The position numbers and the translations under genes were made by a program. From Sipunculus nudus (lineage: Eukaryota > Annelida > Sipuncula > Golfingiida > Sipunculidae): DNA of 64,000 nucleotides. The notes below the pieces were generated by a model. The model had not been told where the DNA came from, made no database searches, and saw only the letters and a program-made list of their open reading frames with translations. The DNA lies in contig CM049313.1 of NCBI GenBank assembly GCA_026874595.1, positions 64,672,159-64,736,158 of the forward strand. The letters are read 5' to 3'. This document shows positions 1 to 10,448 of this stretch, one piece after another (position 1 is the first letter of the stretch; every line of letters starts with the position of its first letter).

Positions 1-1020
1 TTCGTTGGTTGAGTAATGCATCTGGTCGTTTAATCAGTCTAAAAGTCAGCCTTACCATCCGTATGTGCTGCATTTATTTCTATCGGTTTCCACACAAGTC
101 TGCAACCTGCACGCCGGGTTATTTTTAGCCCATAAGAATTGACTCCGGAATGGCTGTTTAAGTGGCTGGCGCGATGTGGAGTCAACAGATTGCTCCTGCA
201 GTTAACTATGATTACTACTTGCACAACTATGCGATTTAATATATTTTCTATGTTTGATGTTCAGTACATTTTTGTGATTGACCAGTGGAAACACTATTTT
301 GCACCCATGAAGGAAAATATGTATATAATAGCACACAGACCTGACGCATTATACAGCACTGCCGCCAAGTGCAAAATGTCTACCGGGCTGTTTATGCTTC
401 CAATTCGCCATGGACAAATAAGTAACCTATTGAAGTTACAGGTGTTTCATGCTTTTCCAGAATTGTTATTATGATTACAGACATTTCATACGAAAACAGA
501 CTGTTTCATGCTTCAATCCCAGCTTACGCTTAGTTTAGTCATTTTACTTGATTTTTAAGCCACAACCGGATTGTTGTATGATGACAAGAAAATTCAGGAG
601 AATATCATATCAAAGGTCTCAAAAATTTAATTTGATGATTTTAATTGGCTAATTAACTATTAAATTATAACTTTACTTATATGTATATTACCATCTTAAG
701 CTTTGTCTTTACCCCTATGAGTAACCACTCACTTCAGAGGTCTCCTCATTGCCTGTCTATTGAATCTGACTTAGATGTTATTTTACCAATAATAACGATT
801 TTATGTATATTGATTATATAAATAGGGCCAAAAAAAAACACTTGCCCACTTACCCAAGGGGTTGAAAATAACGTGAGTACAACCTGCTCCGGTTTCTGAA
901 AGTTTCCCGCTGCTTTGGCCCACGATATATCAGACCATTCCATTGTGACAGTCCAAATGAATATCACATACAGGATAAATAACAAAAAAAATATATATAT
1001 AGAAGCAGGTGATTTTTTTT
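1..1020. repeat. Dispersed repeat, copy A (paralogue of 5459-7770)
   Basis: This stretch matches 5459-6190 and 7448-7770 almost base for base, including the block beginning GTTGGTTGAGTAA and the block AAGGGGTTGAAAATAACGTG near 857. The copy starts before the window. It lacks the DNA transposon that splits the second copy, so it preserves the empty site near 680. The short ORFs in it show no recognisable protein. Further partial copies lie at 19195-19680 and, inverted, at 8280-9010. Confidence 0.85.
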
Positions 1021-1560
1021 TTTTTTATCACGAGATTCGACATCGAGCAATATTTAGCTGTTAAATGGTGTTCTCCCCCATTTCGATGAATTGCAATTCA
1101 ATATGTTGAACCTTATCAATTCTCCCCTCAGTAAAGCATTGTTTATTGTACTAACTTTAATAAGCTAGTCGACCAAAAAGAAAATTTAAGTTATATTAAA
1201 AGTCTAATATAAACTGCATCCTAACGTATCACAAATTCAATTCTATTTAATTCAAACCAAGTGATTCCGCAGTCCACACTGACGGGAAATGGTCCTCTTG
1301 TCAAGATTTATTTTCATTTATCCTCATATTATATATCTCTGCCAATTTTCAATTAAGGCTTTAAAAAAAGCAAATTAATAAACGATTTTATATACAGGTA
1401 TATCGTACCGAAAAAAAATATTCAAAGTACTAGACCATTTTCACAGTTCATACCATGGTCTGTCACATTTAAGTATTGGTCCGGGGACTGAGGGATATAT
1501 TCTGATCCAGGTAGGATTCCCTTAGGGGAGTAAAAAATACTTGGGTAGACATCCTGGATC
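1021..1560. other. AT-rich DNA, no gene seen
   Basis: No long ORF, splice-flanked coding block, RNA gene or clear repeat is visible here. Confidence 0.5.
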
Positions 1561-1574
1561 GCGGGCAGAAAGGG

Positions 1575-2250
1575 TCAATTCAAGATGGCGTCCAAGATGG
1601 CTGCCGACCCATTATTCATACATAATTTGACAAATAATTGAGGTAGGGGATTGATTTTGGTGTCTTTGCCTATGTTTTCTGGGTCAAGAAATCTATTGAA
1701 ACCATTTCCAAGACAATACCGTATTTGGTTATTGTTATATTCAATATGGCTGCCAAAATGGCCACCGTACCATTGAATCGCGTACGTCACGCCCAGAAAT
1801 TATGGTAATGGGTTGATTTTGGTGTTATCGCCGATTTTTTTTAGGTTCCAAGAATCTATATTGAAATTATTTTCAAGATTATACTGTTTTTATTATGATG
1901 ATATTTAATATGGCAGCCAATATGGCCATTGTACATATGATCATGTATGACATGCCAAGGAATTGATTTTGGTATCTTTGCCTATGTTGTCAGGGTCAAA
2001 GAATCTACTGAAACCTACTCAGAGACAATACCATGTTTGGTTATGGTGATATTCAATATGGCTGCCAATATGGCTACTGTACAGTTGAATCATGTCTGAC
2101 AAGCCAAGGAATTATGATTTGGGATTGAGTTTGGTATCTTTGCCTATGTTTCCAATGTCAGGGAATTCTTGAAACTATTTTCAAGACCATTGTTTTTGAT
2201 TATGGTGATATTTAATATGACTGCCAATATAAAAGTTTCTTTGTTTACAG
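1575..2250. repeat. Tandem repeat, ~160-bp period, about 4 degenerate copies
   Basis: The phrase CAATATGGCTGCCAA or a close variant recurs near 1741, 1907, 2053 and 2211. Each is followed by a block reading roughly GATTTTGGTATCTTTGCCTA. Units differ by substitutions and small indels, so the array is old. Confidence 0.75.
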
Positions 2251-2344
2251 CTACGATTTATGTACATCTGACTTTATTTCTTATGTCCAATGAGGCATTA
2301 CAATGACCCCCCTTTACTTTAGCTAAGACATTTCTATATCAAAC

Positions 2345-2626
2345 AGATTAGATTGATGCCCTGCCTAATTTTCTGGATGCTAAAAATGCGGTCTGCTGCT
2401 CGTAGCTCACAAAATATAGATCACCATGACCCTGTTTCATCCAAGGAGGTCCATGAAAAATCACCTTGGAAACCTGAAATTAGGTCTCTGTTAACCATTA
2501 TCCTCCGAGTTTTGGGGCTCAGAAATACCCCCCAGTAAAATAAAAATTTGATACTTAAGCTCCAGTATCTGAATAAGTAATGTTTTGATCACCATAATTC
2601 TTTGCATGCATATTCATCATGGAGCA
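2345..2626 (-). repeat. Inverted fragment of the 336-bp core repeat
   Basis: Read on the minus strand, this contains the landmarks of the 336-bp repeat found at 38-51 kb, in the same order: AATCATGGTGATC-like, CAGATACTTGAGCTT-like, CTGGGGGGTA, AACAGAGACCTAATTTCAGG and CATGGACCTCC. It is a single diverged unit in the opposite orientation. Confidence 0.7.
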
Positions 2627-2635
2627 ATGACTCGA

Positions 2636-2806
2636 ACCTTAAGGACTCGGACTCGGGTGGCCTGGACTCGGACTCGGGAGGCCCGGACTCGGACTCGGGA
2701 CGCCTGGACTCGGGTGGCCTGGACTCGGACTCGGGTGGCCTGGACTCGGACTCGGGTGGCCTGGACTCGGGTGGCCTGGACTCGGACTCGGGTGGCCTGG
2801 ACTCTA
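2636..2806. repeat. GC-rich minisatellite built of GGACTC blocks
   Basis: It consists of 21-bp units (GGACTCGGACTCGGGTGGCCT) intermixed with 15-bp units that lack one GGACTC. All six frames stay open because unit lengths are multiples of three, so the short ORFs across it are repeat artefacts. Composition contrasts sharply with the AT-rich flanks. Confidence 0.9.
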
Positions 2807-2817
2807 GCCGTGACAAA

Positions 2818-2850
2818 CACGACTCAGTTAGGGCCCCCTACTGAGTCGTG
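2818..2850. other. 11-bp perfect inverted repeat (hairpin)
   Basis: CACGACTCAGT at 2818-2828 pairs perfectly with ACTGAGTCGTG at 2840-2850 around an 11-nt loop. It lies immediately after the minisatellite and could form a cruciform or RNA hairpin. Function unknown. Confidence 0.7.
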
Positions 2851-3899
2851 ACACAAGCCAAATTTAGAACCGCCCTGCAAGTCCACGCAAAGATTTATAA
2901 CCGTATCTCCGCATACAGTCAGCAGGCAGACCGCAGGCAGAAATCTGCCGTACATGCAGAACAATATACGAATATATTGAGTTATAACGGAATATTTCAC
3001 ACACATGGTAGGTGTCGTTGGAGAGATAAGAAACTTATTAAAAGGTCTAGTGGGTTTATTTGAAGTGACACGATACTTGTAAGCAATGAGGCGTTGTCAA
3101 AAATGACGAAAATATTTGCATCCTCATGGGGCCTTATAATGCGAGCCTCAGAGTTAGATGTCCAGGCACTCTGGCAAGCCAGTAAGCTGGTCATAATGTA
3201 AGAGGGCCGATCTGGCGCTACCTGGACTCGGATAGTGTGGACTCGACCACACTACTTAGGGATATAATATTAAAATATCACGAATGCGTCCGCTGACCTC
3301 GTGAAAAAGTATATGACACTCCTTGCAAATACATACAATTATTGCCGGCGAAAAGTATACTCTGGTGATTTTATGATGTCATTAATACAGTAAAACGTTA
3401 ATTTGCTAAATAAATCTTATGAAGGTTTTAGTATTATGAACATGGCGATTAATGGAAGTTACACTTGAAAAATGTTTGACAATAATACACAACTAAATTT
3501 GGTACTTATGTTCTGTTTGTTAGAATTTTAGCTACTTTCGAGTGATATTGGGAGAAGTTAGTTCTGATTCGGCATACATTCTTCAGTGATATGTTTTTCT
3601 TAACCCTTCGTTTACTCTTCTCTGGTACAGTGTATACAAGACGGGTAGTATCTGCACAAGGCTTGTAAGCAACCCTCTCTTGCTATTAAGACATTTCCTG
3701 AATAGCATGCTGCCCGCTGAGCTGGTCTACAATACTTCAAAAGCCACACGCAGTCACCCGTGAGGCGCCACGACAGGGCTGACAGCTTTACAGTGTAGTG
3801 CACACTTTCCACAGCATTTCCTTTTAATTACAACATGAACATAATCTTATAATAATATTCGCCTCATGATACGAGTCCAGGAAGGACTTCCAGGATTCA
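2851..3899. other. Intergenic DNA, no gene seen
   Basis: Only short ORFs without recognisable domains are present. Isolated GGACTC words recur near 3222-3245, outside the minisatellite. Confidence 0.5.
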
Positions 3900-4030
3900 C
3901 AAAAGTACAATCACTTATGCACCAACTAACCCGGGGATATCGGCCGAATAACATAATGCACGTTTTGGGGGAATCCAACAATAAGGAACGCCCATGTGGC
4001 GGAGGCCTGCGTTCCTTAGAATGCATTTTC
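3900..4030. repeat. Dispersed repeat shared with 17330-17450
   Basis: The order of words (CACTTATGCACCAACTAACC, GGCCGAATAA, GCGTTCCTTAGAATG) matches CACTAATGCACGAATGAACC, GGCCGATAAA and GCATTCCTAAGAATG at 17330-17450. This gives one dispersed family with two copies in the window. Confidence 0.6.
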
Positions 4031-4094
4031 TAGTTTATATTTATTATCCTCCTCCCCGCCTTAGCGGAATAGTGAACAGCTCCGTCCGTCTGTT

Positions 4095-4560
4095 TTCCGT
4101 CAATAAACAATTGTTATGGGACGCGACATCTCAAAATGTTTTACTCGGATCTACTTCAAATTGTAGTAGCAGGTGCATTTATCGGTGTCCAGAGTTGATA
4201 AGTGTGGTCATACTTGAATGATTTTTTAAATTTTTTTAATGATTTTTTTATGCAGTATTTTAACATTTCATATGCATCGCGGTATCTCGAAAATTTTTAT
4301 TCAGATTTACTTGTTATTGTAGTAGCAGGTGTATCTTATGGGTCTCCAGAGCTGAATAAATTTGGTCTCACTTAATTTTATGATTTTTTTACAAATGTTT
4401 TACATTTCATATTTGACGCTATTTCTAAAAAAAAATTACTGGGATCTACTTCTACTTATAGCAGCAGGTGCATCTTAAGGGTCTGCAGAGTTGATTAGGT
4501 TTCGGTCACACTTGAATGAATTTTAAAATTTTTTATACGCCCGTATATATATGACGGGAC
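4095..4560. repeat. Tandem repeat, ~130-160 bp, three degenerate copies
   Basis: GTAGTAGCAGGTGCAT or a variant recurs near 4163, 4320 and 4460. Each is followed by a CCAGAGTTGAT-like word and a T-rich spacer. The array ends next to a run of TCCG words at 4577-4615. Confidence 0.7.
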
Positions 4561-5330
4561 AGATAATGGTATACCAAAAGTCCGTCCGTCCTTCCATATG
4601 TCCATCCGTCCGTTAACTTTTAGTGTCGCGGCGATAACTTACAAGGGCTTTACGGATTTTCACGTAACTCACCATAACTACTTGCCAATAAATTATCTAA
4701 TCCGAGATCGATTATAGGCAAAATCCCCATATATTTAATGTGGTCATAGGTCACAAGGCGATAACTTACGAGGAATTCGATGGATTTTGATCAAACTCAA
4801 AATGCAGGTGCAAATATTTAAAATGATTCATATACAAATGGAAATGGAGATTTGCGTAAATAAAACGAAATGTGATATAAACCCTTACCAATTCATATGC
4901 AATGCAAGATTTTAAAAACTCTCTAATAAATACATATTTTTTTAAAATGGCAGACATATCTAAAGGGTGTATTAACATGAACAGGTTAAGTTCACAGATT
5001 GATGGATTATTTGATTTATTTATAAATTTTCATACTTTTTACACAAACATTTATATGAAATACAGTATCTTAAAAAAGTGTTACAAAAATCCATTTCTAA
5101 TTAACAAAATAGCTATATCTTATTGTTATCCTCGCTTAAATGGTGAAGAGGCATTCCTAGTTTATTTTGTAATTTTTTTTTCAACATGTACCTTGTCATG
5201 ATTCAGATTCGATTACAAGGTAAAGTACACATTTCTCACATAAGTCACTTTCCTTATTGGCAGCAGATTGGGTTCTCTGATTAAGCCTGCACATTGTGGA
5301 CCGTTATTCCTATCGGTCAGTTCTGTGATT
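4561..5330. other. AT-rich DNA, no gene seen
   Basis: The stretch starts with a short (TCCG)n-like microsatellite (4577-4615). No coding signal is supported. Confidence 0.45.
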
Positions 5331-5336
5331 GTGACG

Positions 5337-5353
5337 GTGTGTGTGTGTGTGTG
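5337..5353. repeat. (GT)n microsatellite
   Basis: Short uninterrupted GT tract. Confidence 0.9.
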
Positions 5354-6191
5354 ACACACTGTGAACACATTTCTCACATTCTCGTTTGGCCGGGGATCCA
5401 GTCCTCTGGACATTTTCTAGTTATCATTTAGCTAATCAAAGGACACATAGCCGGATTGATCGTTGGTTGAGTAAAGCATCTGGTCGTTTAATCAGTATAA
5501 AAGTCAGCCTTACCATCCGTATGTGCTGCATTTATTTCTATCGGTTTTCCACACAAGTCTGCACCCTGCCCGCCGGGTTATTTTTAGCCCATAAGAATGG
5601 ACTCCGCAATTGCTTTTTAGATGGCTGGCGCGATGTGGAGTCAACAGATTGCTCCTGCAGTTAACTATGATTACAACTTACACAACTGTGCGATTTAATA
5701 TATTTCCTATGTTTGATGTTCAGTACATTTTTGTGATTGAATTTTTGACCAGTGGAAACACTATTTTGCACCCATGAAGTGAAAATATGTAAATAAAAGC
5801 TCACAGACCTGACGCATTATACAGCACTGCCGCTAAGGGCAATATGTCCAACGGGTTGTTTATGCTTCAACTCGCCATGGACAAATAAGTAACCTATTGA
5901 AGTTACAGGTGTTTCATGCTTTTCCAGAATTGTTATTGTGATTACCTTCCATTCGATTATTCAATTTCCTTTCCAAGAGTAACAGACCGTTCATTGCTTT
6001 AATTCCAGCTTACGCTTTTAGTTAAGTCATTTTACTTGATTTTTAAGCCACAACCGGAACAAATTGTAACAGAAATGATTTTTGTAACATGATGACAAGA
6101 AAATTCAGGAGAATATCATATCAAGGGTCTAAAAAATTTAATTTGATGATTTTAATTGGCTAATAAACTATTAAGTTTAACTTTACTTATA

Positions 6192-7447
6192 CAGTCTAAC
6201 CTCTTTCATTCGCCTCTTGTTCATCCGCCAACCTCGCCTACCGCCAACAAATGACCAAGTCCCGATTTCCTTACTACTTATTAACCTCGTTCATTTGCCA
6301 GCCTCGCTATCCGCCAGGTGTTTTTTTACCCCTATGTGCCACATTCCCTTGATCATATGCCAACTTCCTTGAGACAAGTCGGGAATATCACTTAAGCCGG
6401 TGTGTTATCGCTCGGGCTCAGCTGACCTGCCGCGACTGTGTTTACAACATGTCACGCTTCACTGCTTATGGAGTAAATACCGGGTGCCACTAATTAATTA
6501 ATGACTTAACTCCTTGAGTTGTTTGGGGACAACTATCATCAGCCGAGCGACCGGTGTTGATTTCACACCTAGAGTCGTTTGGGGAAGTGTCATTTAATAA
6601 GGTAAACCATATGAGTAGTTGGAGCAATTTACGGTAACACGGGGGTTCAAAGACTTAATTGTCCTCAATGACGCAGTTCGCTGGACGAAGCGTGCCTGGG
6701 ATTCCATCAGCAGCGCCACCATCGGCAACTGTTGGAAACACACAGGCCTTATATCCAGGGGTGACCAGCCAAATGAAACAGATCGGCAAGACGATCCAGA
6801 AGCAAACAATACTTAATGCCGACCAAAAAAATCGGAACGGCACAGCCTTTGAGCGATCAGGATATCGTGGAAAAGTGACAGGCAGCGATGATACAGCCAG
6901 TCCGACCTGTGAACCTGAAGAAATAGTTCCCCAACCTCCGCCAACATCCGCCGAAGTCCGCCAGGCCATGTAGACCGTCTTGCGATATTTCAAGAGCTCC
7001 AACTACAGCGAACAGTCCGATATTGACGCATTTACAGGGTGGACCAAAGAATAATAGCTCTTCTGTCACAAGCTGGCGAACAATGCCCCATTACGGAATT
7101 CTTTGGGGACATACTTGGATGAAAGTGAAACGGCACAAGGAGGACCATAGAGAATTTTATATTTTGACCGGATATGTTATACATGTATATCTGTGCAGAT
7201 AAATTGTATACACTATTTTTCTGTTGTAATTTGTATTTTTTTCTTTCAATGTGAAAAAAGTAATACAATTTGTATACAGTTTTGAATTTTTTTTTAATGT
7301 GGCTAGTTTAAAGACGAGCATCATAAATGCATGGCCCGATTTAAGCTTCCCTTCCCATCCCATTAGGACTCTCGATCAACCGCAACCCTCGCTTACCGCC
7401 AAAAATTCGCCCGGTCCCAAGGTGGGCGAATGAAAGAGGTTAGACTG
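6192..7447. mobile_element. pogo/Tigger-like DNA transposon, internally degenerate
   Basis: The element begins CAGTCTAACCTCTTTCATTC and ends with its reverse complement, GAATGAAAGAGGTTAGACTG, giving a perfect terminal inverted repeat of at least 23 bp. It is flanked by TA on both sides (6190-6191, 7448-7449). The paralogous empty site in copy A has a single TA. TA duplication with CAG...CTG ends is typical of the Tc1/mariner-pogo superfamily. At 1,256 bp it is shorter than autonomous Tigger elements (usually over 2 kb), and its transposase frame is broken. Confidence 0.9.
6619..7063 (+). pseudogene. Remnant of a pogo/Tigger transposase C-terminus
   Basis: One frame (6619-6816) reads VRWTKRAWDSIS followed by IGNCWKHTGL. 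This is the well-known sequence near the end of the DDE domain of Tigger/CENP-B-type transposases (AW..V...TI.NCW..TGL). A second frame (6659-6973) continues to TSAEVRQAM, hits a stop, and then reads TVLRYF, resembling the helical tail of the same family. At least one frameshift and several stops separate the pieces, and the DNA-binding and catalytic parts are absent. It cannot encode an active enzyme. Confidence 0.75.
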
Positions 7448-7770
7448 TATGTACATTACCATCTTAAGCTTTGTCTTTACCCCTATGAGTAACCACTCAC
7501 TTCAGAGGTCTCCTCATTGCCTGTCTCTTGAATCTGACTAAGATGTTATTTAAAAAATAATAACTATCTTATGTATATTGATTAGCGCAGAGCTAAAAAA
7601 TAACAGTTGACCACTTACTCAAGGGGTTGAAAATAACGTGAGTACAACCTGTCCGGTTTCTGAAAGTTTCCCACTGCTAGGGCCTGCGATATATCAGACC
7701 ATTCCATTGAGACAGTCCGAAGGAATATCACATACAGGATAATTTACATAGAAATATAGGAACAGGTGGT

Positions 7771-8279
7771 GTTTTATATTACGAGATTCGACACCAAGCA
7801 ATATTGAGCATTCAAATTGTGTTGAACCCCATATGTGGAATTTAATGTTATGGCAACACACCAGCTGCTAAATCGGGCATGTATTGTATTCTGTTACTGA
7901 CTCTATGCGAACTAAGAGTAAATCTGGAAAGTCTGTTATGAACATTTTACATGCGTTACAATATTTCAAATCATGCAGTTATTTATACCCAGTTCCCATT
8001 TAATTGGCAGGTATATCTTGTTGGTCTTATCATATGGTTATGCCTTGGTCGTACTTATTTTATATTTCTGTCGATTTTTTTGTCAATTTTGACATCAATA
8101 TTTCTATTATTTCTGATCAGGATTACCTGTTGCATGGAATCTCTGGAATAGCATCAAATATACACCATGATACACCATATATACTAGATTGATTTCAGCT
8201 GAGTTCTCAGTTAAAACCTTCCTGTTTGATTTATTCCTATCAAATAGGATGACTAACAGCAAAACTAAAATATAAGGCT
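7771..8279. other. AT-rich DNA, no gene seen
   Basis: Two overlapping short ORFs (7951-8192) are hydrophobic but lie in T-rich sequence without any recognisable motif. Confidence 0.45.
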
Positions 8280-9010
8280 CCAAATGAAGATCTGCAAGGC
8301 TCAGATTCCATAAAACAAGCCCGCTCCTATATTTCTATGTACTTTATATTGACTGTCTCTAAGGAGTGATCTGATTTATCGTAGGCCCAGCGGGAATCTT
8401 TCAGACGATGGGGCAGGTTTTTCTCATGATATTTTCAACCCCTTCGGCAAGCGAGCAAGTGTTATTGTCGAGCCCTGCCCTAAACAATAAACATCAACAT
8501 GTTATTAATGGTACAATATATCTTAGATTCAATAGCCAGACAAGAATGAGCAATTGAAAATCATTTAAATGTTAAATATTCCCTGATGTAGATGACCCTG
8601 TATACCTCATAATACAAATTATGATGTAAATATCCCTTGCTCCTAATTCTATATGATTTATCCTGTATTTGATATTCCCTTGGACTGTCTCATGGGTATG
8701 GTCTGATATATCATAGGCCCAACTGGTAACATTCTGACGATGGGGCAAGTTGTACTCACGATATTCCAACCCCTTTGGCAAGTGGGCAAGTGCATGTTAT
8801 TGTCGAGCTATGCCCTTAATCAATATACATACATTTGTTATTATTAGTAAAATTACATCTAAGTAAGATTCACTAGACAGGCAATGAAGAGCTTTTTTAA
8901 ATGAGTGGTCACTCATTTGGATAAAGACCAAATTTAATTTGGCAATGTGCAGAAAATGTAAGTTAAACTTAATAGTTATTTAACCAATTAAAATCCTCAA
9001 ATTAATTATT
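8280..9010 (-). repeat. Two inverted partial copies of the 1-1020 repeat
   Basis: On the minus strand, 8300-8560 and 8640-9010 each reproduce the landmarks CTTGCC, AAGGGGTTGAAAATA, CGTGAGTACAA and ATATCAGACCA of the direct copies at 740-990 and 7500-7740. The second also extends into the AATTTAATTTGA block. Together with 6110-7770 they form a large imperfect inverted repeat. Confidence 0.75.
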
Positions 9011-9192
9011 TTTTTCCCAATGGGACTTTTTAAAACTTTTTATATATTTTTCTCCAGAGGTTTCTGAATAAAATACAGTTGGTTTCATTTCTATTTCAAT
9101 TTGTTGTGGGTTCAACCCTATTTTTACTTACCGTTTTGGTGGGCCGTTGACTCAACAATATAGAACACTGTTGGCGGCTACGTTGTTTTAAG

Positions 9193-9413
9193 CAGGGGCG
9201 GATCCAGGATTTAGGAAAAGGGGGGTCCAACCCAGGAGGACTAATGAAAATCCTTAAAAAAAGGTCATCAGGTTTGGAAAAGGGGGATCCAGGCCGCAAA
9301 ATTACGTCTAAAACCCCTTAAAAAAGGTTGCTTCGGGTGAAAAAAGGGGGGGGGGGTGGGGGGTGGGGGGTCCGGACCCCCTGGACCCCCCCCCCCCCCT
9401 GGATCCGCTTCTG
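9193..9413. mobile_element. Small MITE with CAG..GCGGATCCAGG ends
   Basis: The left end CAGGGGCGGATCCAGG and right end CCTGGATCCGCTTCTG are inverted repeats with two mismatches. They are flanked by a direct TTAAG on each side (9188-9192, 9414-9418), a probable target-site duplication. The 221-bp interior is G-runs and C-runs with no ORF. A partial relative lies near 20805-20855. Confidence 0.75.
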
Positions 9414-9418
9414 TTAAG

Positions 9419-10310
9419 AATTACACATCCTTTCTGAAAACCACAACACAATCGGCATTGCGTGTCGGACAAGGCGTGATGTGAAATTGCCGATCGTTTA
9501 AGGAAACACCCTATTATAGACGAATGTTGATTAGAGTGACATTGACAGTAAATCAATTGCTATACCGTGACGCACAAACTACTCACAATACAGCATTTTG
9601 TGGAATCAGCTATAAATTATGGAATTATAGTGCTTTTAATTTGTGCATCATATCTGAAATTACGAAGAGAACCTTATCTGGGCGTTTAATAGATTTTTTT
9701 TTATTCATATGTTAGTATACAGAGGAATATGTCTCACAGATAACCTGTCTAATAAGACCACCTGTCTATTAAGACCACCCTTGAGTAACTAAAATCATTT
9801 ATATTAGTTAAAACTGACCTGCAGACATATCTAATAAGACCTCTGAATTGAGGCTATTTTTGGCTAGTCCCATGGATGGTATAATTACACAGGTTTCACT
9901 CTAAAATATAATAGTCTTTGCGTTTTGTACAATCATAACTGGTCAACGATATCCTTTATCAAAAACATAAAAAAACAAGTTTCAAATATTTCCACATACA
10001 TTTATATTTTTTCAGCGGCTTTATAGGGCTAACGCACCGCGGACATCATTTATTACCCCTTCCCCTAAAAATTCTAATTTTGATTTTCAGTAGCAATTTT
10101 GAGCTCCAGCCACTTGGACCCTATTTCAAGAAAATAAATCAAATTTTGATATAATTTCCCCTTTGTAATGTTTTTTTTCTATTTAGCAAAACATTTCTGT
10201 TCTGATCATGTTGTTTCCTGATCATATTAATTTTTTACCGAGAACCTTTATATAAAGATAAAGAAAAATCTATATTTTTTGTTGATTCATCTATATTTTA
10301 TATATTTAAG
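9419..10310. other. Sequence upstream of the first visible aquaporin exon
   Basis: No exon was found. A block at 9740-9860 repeats AATAAGACCAC and AATAAGACCTC words typical of a decayed MITE end. If the aquaporin gene continues upstream, this is intron. Confidence 0.4.
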
Positions 10311-10448
10311 GAGGCCACATAAATCCAGCGGTGTCCTTGGCCATGGCTGTAGTCGGGAAGTTGGAATTCTGGAGAGTGCCCGTCTTCTGGGTGGCGCAGT
10401 ATCTGGGAGCATTCGTTGCAAGTGCCTGCATCTTCGGCGTTTACAGGA
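10311..10448 (+). CDS. Aquaglyceroporin exon a (first NPA box)
   Basis: The acceptor is TATATTTAAG and the donor GTAAGC. The exon opens with two bases completing a Gly codon and ends with one base. It encodes [16 protein letters not shown] and the following helix up to FGVYR. Confidence 0.92.

Larger units (their letters stand above)
5459..7770. repeat. Dispersed repeat, copy B, split by a DNA transposon
   Basis: This is the paralogue of 1-1020. Matching sequence runs over 5459-6191 and resumes at 7448 after the transposon. The two copies differ by scattered substitutions and small indels. Confidence 0.85.

Noticed and set aside
2585-2851. Four overlapping ORFs encoding Asp-Ser-Gly or Arg-Thr repeats
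   Set aside because: The 21/15-bp minisatellite keeps every frame open; no start context or homologue is apparent.
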